Below are positions 57,834-64,000 of a DNA stretch of 64,000 nucleotides, in pieces. This DNA comes from Hansfordia pulvinata. Taxonomy: Eukaryota > Ascomycota > Sordariomycetes > Xylariales. The notes below the pieces were generated by a model. That model ran no database searches. It worked only from the letters and a program-made list of their open reading frames with translations, and was not told the DNA's origin. Numbering within the stretch: the stretch's first letter is position 1; every line of letters begins with the position of its first letter. The translations under genes and the position numbers were made by a program. The stretch lies in assembly GCA_006538405.1 (NCBI GenBank), contig BJKQ01000008.1, positions 930,001 to 994,000 on the forward strand, read 5' to 3'.

Positions 57834-59946
57834 AGCGCTTTTTTTCGCCTCCTCCTGCTCTCGAATACAGAGGCCCACAGTGGCGACGGGGCCCGGGAAG
57901 GGCGGGCAAGGTGTGGCACGCCGACACACGATGGCTTTTGTCGCGGCGTCTTTCGGTCTCGAGACGGACGCTTGTACGCCTCGGGATTTGCGAGAATGGC
58001 GAAGCCCCCTTAAAACAGCAACTGCAGTCGACTTGACAGGCTGCTCGATAGATATGCAGCACGTCGGCCCACGAAAGTACGGAATAGGCCAGGCAACAAC
58101 ATGCGAAACGCCCCCGTGTGCCCGTCGCAGTTTTATCCATCTCACCAGGGCCCCCGGCCCCTACATTACCATCATCGGGGCACTCGAAACCCCGTCAGCC
58201 ACACACAAACTTCGCGGCATCGCGCGGAAATGCACACAACACATCTCAACCCACATATGAAAGGCGCCCCTTGGGCACAGGCTGGCCCTCAATTGCCACG
58301 TAATCACATTTCAAGAAGAGTACCAATGGAGGGCCGCACAGGAAGACGACGCGCGGTGAGAAGTGGGAGCGAGTAAATAGTAAGAAGGGAGTGTTTGCAG
58401 TTCAAAAGCCCCCAAAGAGGCTTGAGTACATATCAGGCAGGTGACCAGGTGAGCCGTCAGTGTGGTCGGGCGGTCCATGGGAAGCAGGCCTGGGCCTCAG
58501 AGGCGTCGGTCGGGCCTCTGGAAATAATGTTGCATTGCAAGAAAACCCGAGATATGAGATACCCCCAAACAAGGAATATAGAAGCCCCCTTAAGTTGGAG
58601 GGGGCCAGAGACAGCAATCCAGAGAGGCGAATGCTCCCAGGGCCACTTGCCATTCTGCCGTGCGTACCAGTAGACAAACCGCAACATGATGGCGATTTGA
58701 CGATTTGAAGAGGCTCTGAGCTAGAACATAAACAAGGGTCTGACCATCACTCGGTCGGTTTTGCTCGAGATGGCCTAAGACACGAGGTCACTGGCCGGCG
58801 GGGGATTCTCCTCGGCCAAGCAGCAGTGTTGTGCTATTCTCGCACCTTTGGGGCCTCTCCCAGCTCACCACGGCCTTGTCCGTAGGAGCACCCCATCCGA
58901 GAGTACGTACAGGTTTGGAACTAGTTGAGCGCAGGTGCCATGGCCGTAAATGAGGGACTTTGCTCTCCTGGGGGACGACAAAAGGACCGGTCCTGATGTG
59001 GCAAGCAGAACGAGGCCCGTCGACGCTGATGGTTTGGCAACGCCAGTATGGTTCTGCGACTATTCTATCAAGAGTAAGCAGTGCCGACCAGACAGGTCCT
59101 CTCTTTCACTCGGGGCAACCCCCCACCCTCTCCACCCTCTCCCCCTCTCCCCCCTTCTCCTCCCTCTCTAAAACGCATGCTGTTCAACGCTCACCTCCTA
59201 TCGCCCTGCAGCCCGAACTCACCGAGGGCGGGGTAATCGATATCTTTCTGTATATACCGTGGGCATCCTATTTCGATTCATGTATCTTTATCCTCTACTG
59301 GGTGTTGCCCATCCAGGCGAGTGTGGGTGTAGCCAGCGGATAGCATGCAAAGGGCTGCAAACAGCCCGTGGCCAGCCTTGCTGTTTCCTCATGCAACCTC
59401 TGCTTCAGACTGTAGGCAGACACGACATGCAACTCTGGGCTCGCTATATTTGTTGTAACCCTATCAGCTCGTTCAAGCACCATAGCACGTGGCAAGTATA
59501 ACTACCATGGTAGATCAAGCGAAGACTATGATCCCACTGCTTTCTAAAGGGCACTTCGTATTGCATGCTCTGTTCCGCCGATGACGACACACATGGGTAC
59601 TGATTCCAAGTCTCCCTGTGAAGAGCTACTTTCCACTGTTGACAGAAAAACGCACACATCACTAGAACAGTAACAAGGTCTTCTGAAAGAATGCATTTGC
59701 GGTATCTATCGTGAATTATCATCGTTCCAAGCATTGCACGTCTCCCATGCGACGTGCCAGGCCGTTGGCCAAAACTGTCCGAGCTCAACGCCTGTCGAGC
59801 CTCCCAGATATGTCCGGTCGCAAGACTTTAGCTCGCGACCTGTTGTGGCCTTGTCCGTGTTCCTCCGCAACGAAATCTAGAAGATCCGAATAAGAATACA
59901 GTGCTTCTCGGAGGGCGAGCAGCGGCAAAGAACTCGCGCGACTGAC
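57834..59946. other. Convergent intergenic spacer, no gene recognised
   Basis: 3' sides of the small gene (plus) and CDC48 (minus). Only short open frames without domains. A C/T-rich tract at 59.10-59.17 kb is the only structure noted. Confidence 0.55.
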
Positions 59947-62750
<2,804 letters not shown>

Positions 62751-64000
62751 GTTGTCGGTGTGAAGGGGGATGTGGTGTTGAAATTAGCGGTCGAAGCGGC
62801 GGATTGCGGCTTGGTGAGAGGCGGGTGGCGGAGCTGCGTCAAGCAGGGCCGGCGAACGGGGTATCCCGCGGATAGAGAGTTCCCTGGCTTGCCAAAGGAA
62901 CAACAGAACAACACCTGAAGCCGAATCGTCAGGTGGTGCGGAAGGGGTGATGGGTGATGGGGATGTGGATGGATAGAAAGGCGAGGTGTTGAACGGAGAC
63001 GGAGGTTGAGGTCGATCGACTGGAGGTCGTGTCGGGCAAGCTGGAGGGACGGCCGGGTTGCAGGCGCTAGGTAGCTTCCAGGCTGTTATGACGATTGCTA
63101 AGGTACCGCAAGCTTAGGCCACATCCGGCGGGCGGGCGTTACGGCGGGCATCGCAGGTCGCGGAAGCTCGTGGATACCTCTTGGCGGGTCCCGGCCGCGG
63201 GCGATGGGACCTTGTCGGCGTGCTACGCCACCTGTCCGCAGCTGAGTGGCCGCCGCCGTATTAGTCAAGCCTGCCCGCAGGCAGACGGCAGGTACGCAAT
63301 CGCTTGACGGGGCAGCGCCTGCCTGCACGCATCACCAGTTCATCCGTCAAGTACCTATGTACCCCCGCCAGCTCGCGATAACGGGAATGAATTGAGCGCC
63401 GTGCACGTCAGTCATCGAAGAGTTGACGACTGATGAACTGGAGTCTTCGAGCGCATTCACTTCTCCTGTACTTCTATCTATTCGATCACGTACCCTGCAT
63501 ATGAGGTTCGAAGTGCAGGTACATACATGTATGCCAACGCCATCAAAAGGCCCCTACTTTGCTTTCTGCACATTGCAGCTCGCTACTCCACCAGCTGCAA
63601 ACAGCAGATTCATTCGTTTGCATAGAAGCATGTAGAGCGCGATCGAACTTTGAATGTCCAGCACAGCTTCGATTGCCTGCCCTCGTGGTGCTGGCAGCCT
63701 TGCGCGCCTTGTCGACCCTTCCGTTGGTGCCGACGGGGTTAAGGCACCTGAATCTCCGATGACAAACCACCTGCAGCGGCGGTCGAGACAAACGGCTCTC
63801 AGCGACAGGGAAAGGATGGCTATCCCACTCGCCTCGCCTGAAGCTGAGAAGCGGAAGCCGTCCCAGTTACTTCATCTGGAAAATCTCTAAAAGACAATTG
63901 GTGCGATCTCGTCTCGCAGTTATAGCTCGCTCGTTTGAGTCGCTCAGCTTCTTTGGCTGCACTGGTGACAAGGCAAGCATCAACAGAGTCGATACCAACT
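62751..64000 (-). promoter_or_regulatory. CDC48 promoter side, no other gene recognised
   Basis: Upstream of the minus-strand CDC48 start. The first 250 bases are purine-rich on the plus strand, so the CDC48 leader is pyrimidine-rich. Small open frames towards the right edge have no domain. Confidence 0.5.

Overview
The window is nuclear DNA of a filamentous ascomycete (Pezizomycotina, most likely a Sordariomycete). The signs are GC-rich genes with short introns of about 50-190 bases, GTRNGT donors, CTAAY/CTGAC branch sites, pyrimidine-rich leaders before start codons, and fungal-type proteins: a CBM21 glycogen-targeting PP1 subunit, a group of Thr-rich secreted proteins, a microsomal P450, and a HeLo/pseudokinase protein. 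The species is not identified. No rRNA, tRNA, CRISPR array, transposon ORF or insertion sequence was recognised.

Layout. 1-11 kb: a Thr-rich secreted repeat protein (minus, cut by the window edge), a small secreted protein of unknown family (minus, two frame breaks) and a Gac1/Pig-like PP1 regulatory subunit (minus, three frame breaks). 11-30.5 kb: a stretch of about 19 kb in which I see no credible gene but a dense scatter of the short palindrome TACGAGTA/TACTCGTA. 30.5-34.6 kb: a single-pass membrane protein with a low-complexity tail and a 94-residue Cys/His-rich protein, separated by many simple repeats. 38.8-45.9 kb: a HeLo-pseudokinase-trypsin-like protein followed in tandem by arginyl-tRNA synthetase. 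49.7-54.4 kb: a P450 (plus) convergent with mitochondrial cytochrome c peroxidase (minus). 57.2-62.8 kb: a small unknown protein (plus) convergent with CDC48 (minus).

Four housekeeping or enzyme models (arginyl-tRNA synthetase, cytochrome c peroxidase, CDC48, P450) splice into uninterrupted frames whose exon lengths sum to whole codons. In five other genes, adding exactly one base at each of eight places restores a continuous frame, always in the same direction and often beside a C/G run. That pattern looks more like residual assembly deletions than independent gene decay, so those genes are annotated as probably functional with frame breaks.

The most interesting locus is 38782-42531. It encodes an N-terminal HeLo-like bundle (the fungal cell-death and incompatibility domain), a degenerate kinase fold and a C-terminal serine protease with an apparently intact His/Asp/Ser triad. 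The first two parts resemble the MLKL plan, with a protease added in the same chain. The genes do not form an obvious cluster or pathway; neighbouring genes appear functionally unrelated.
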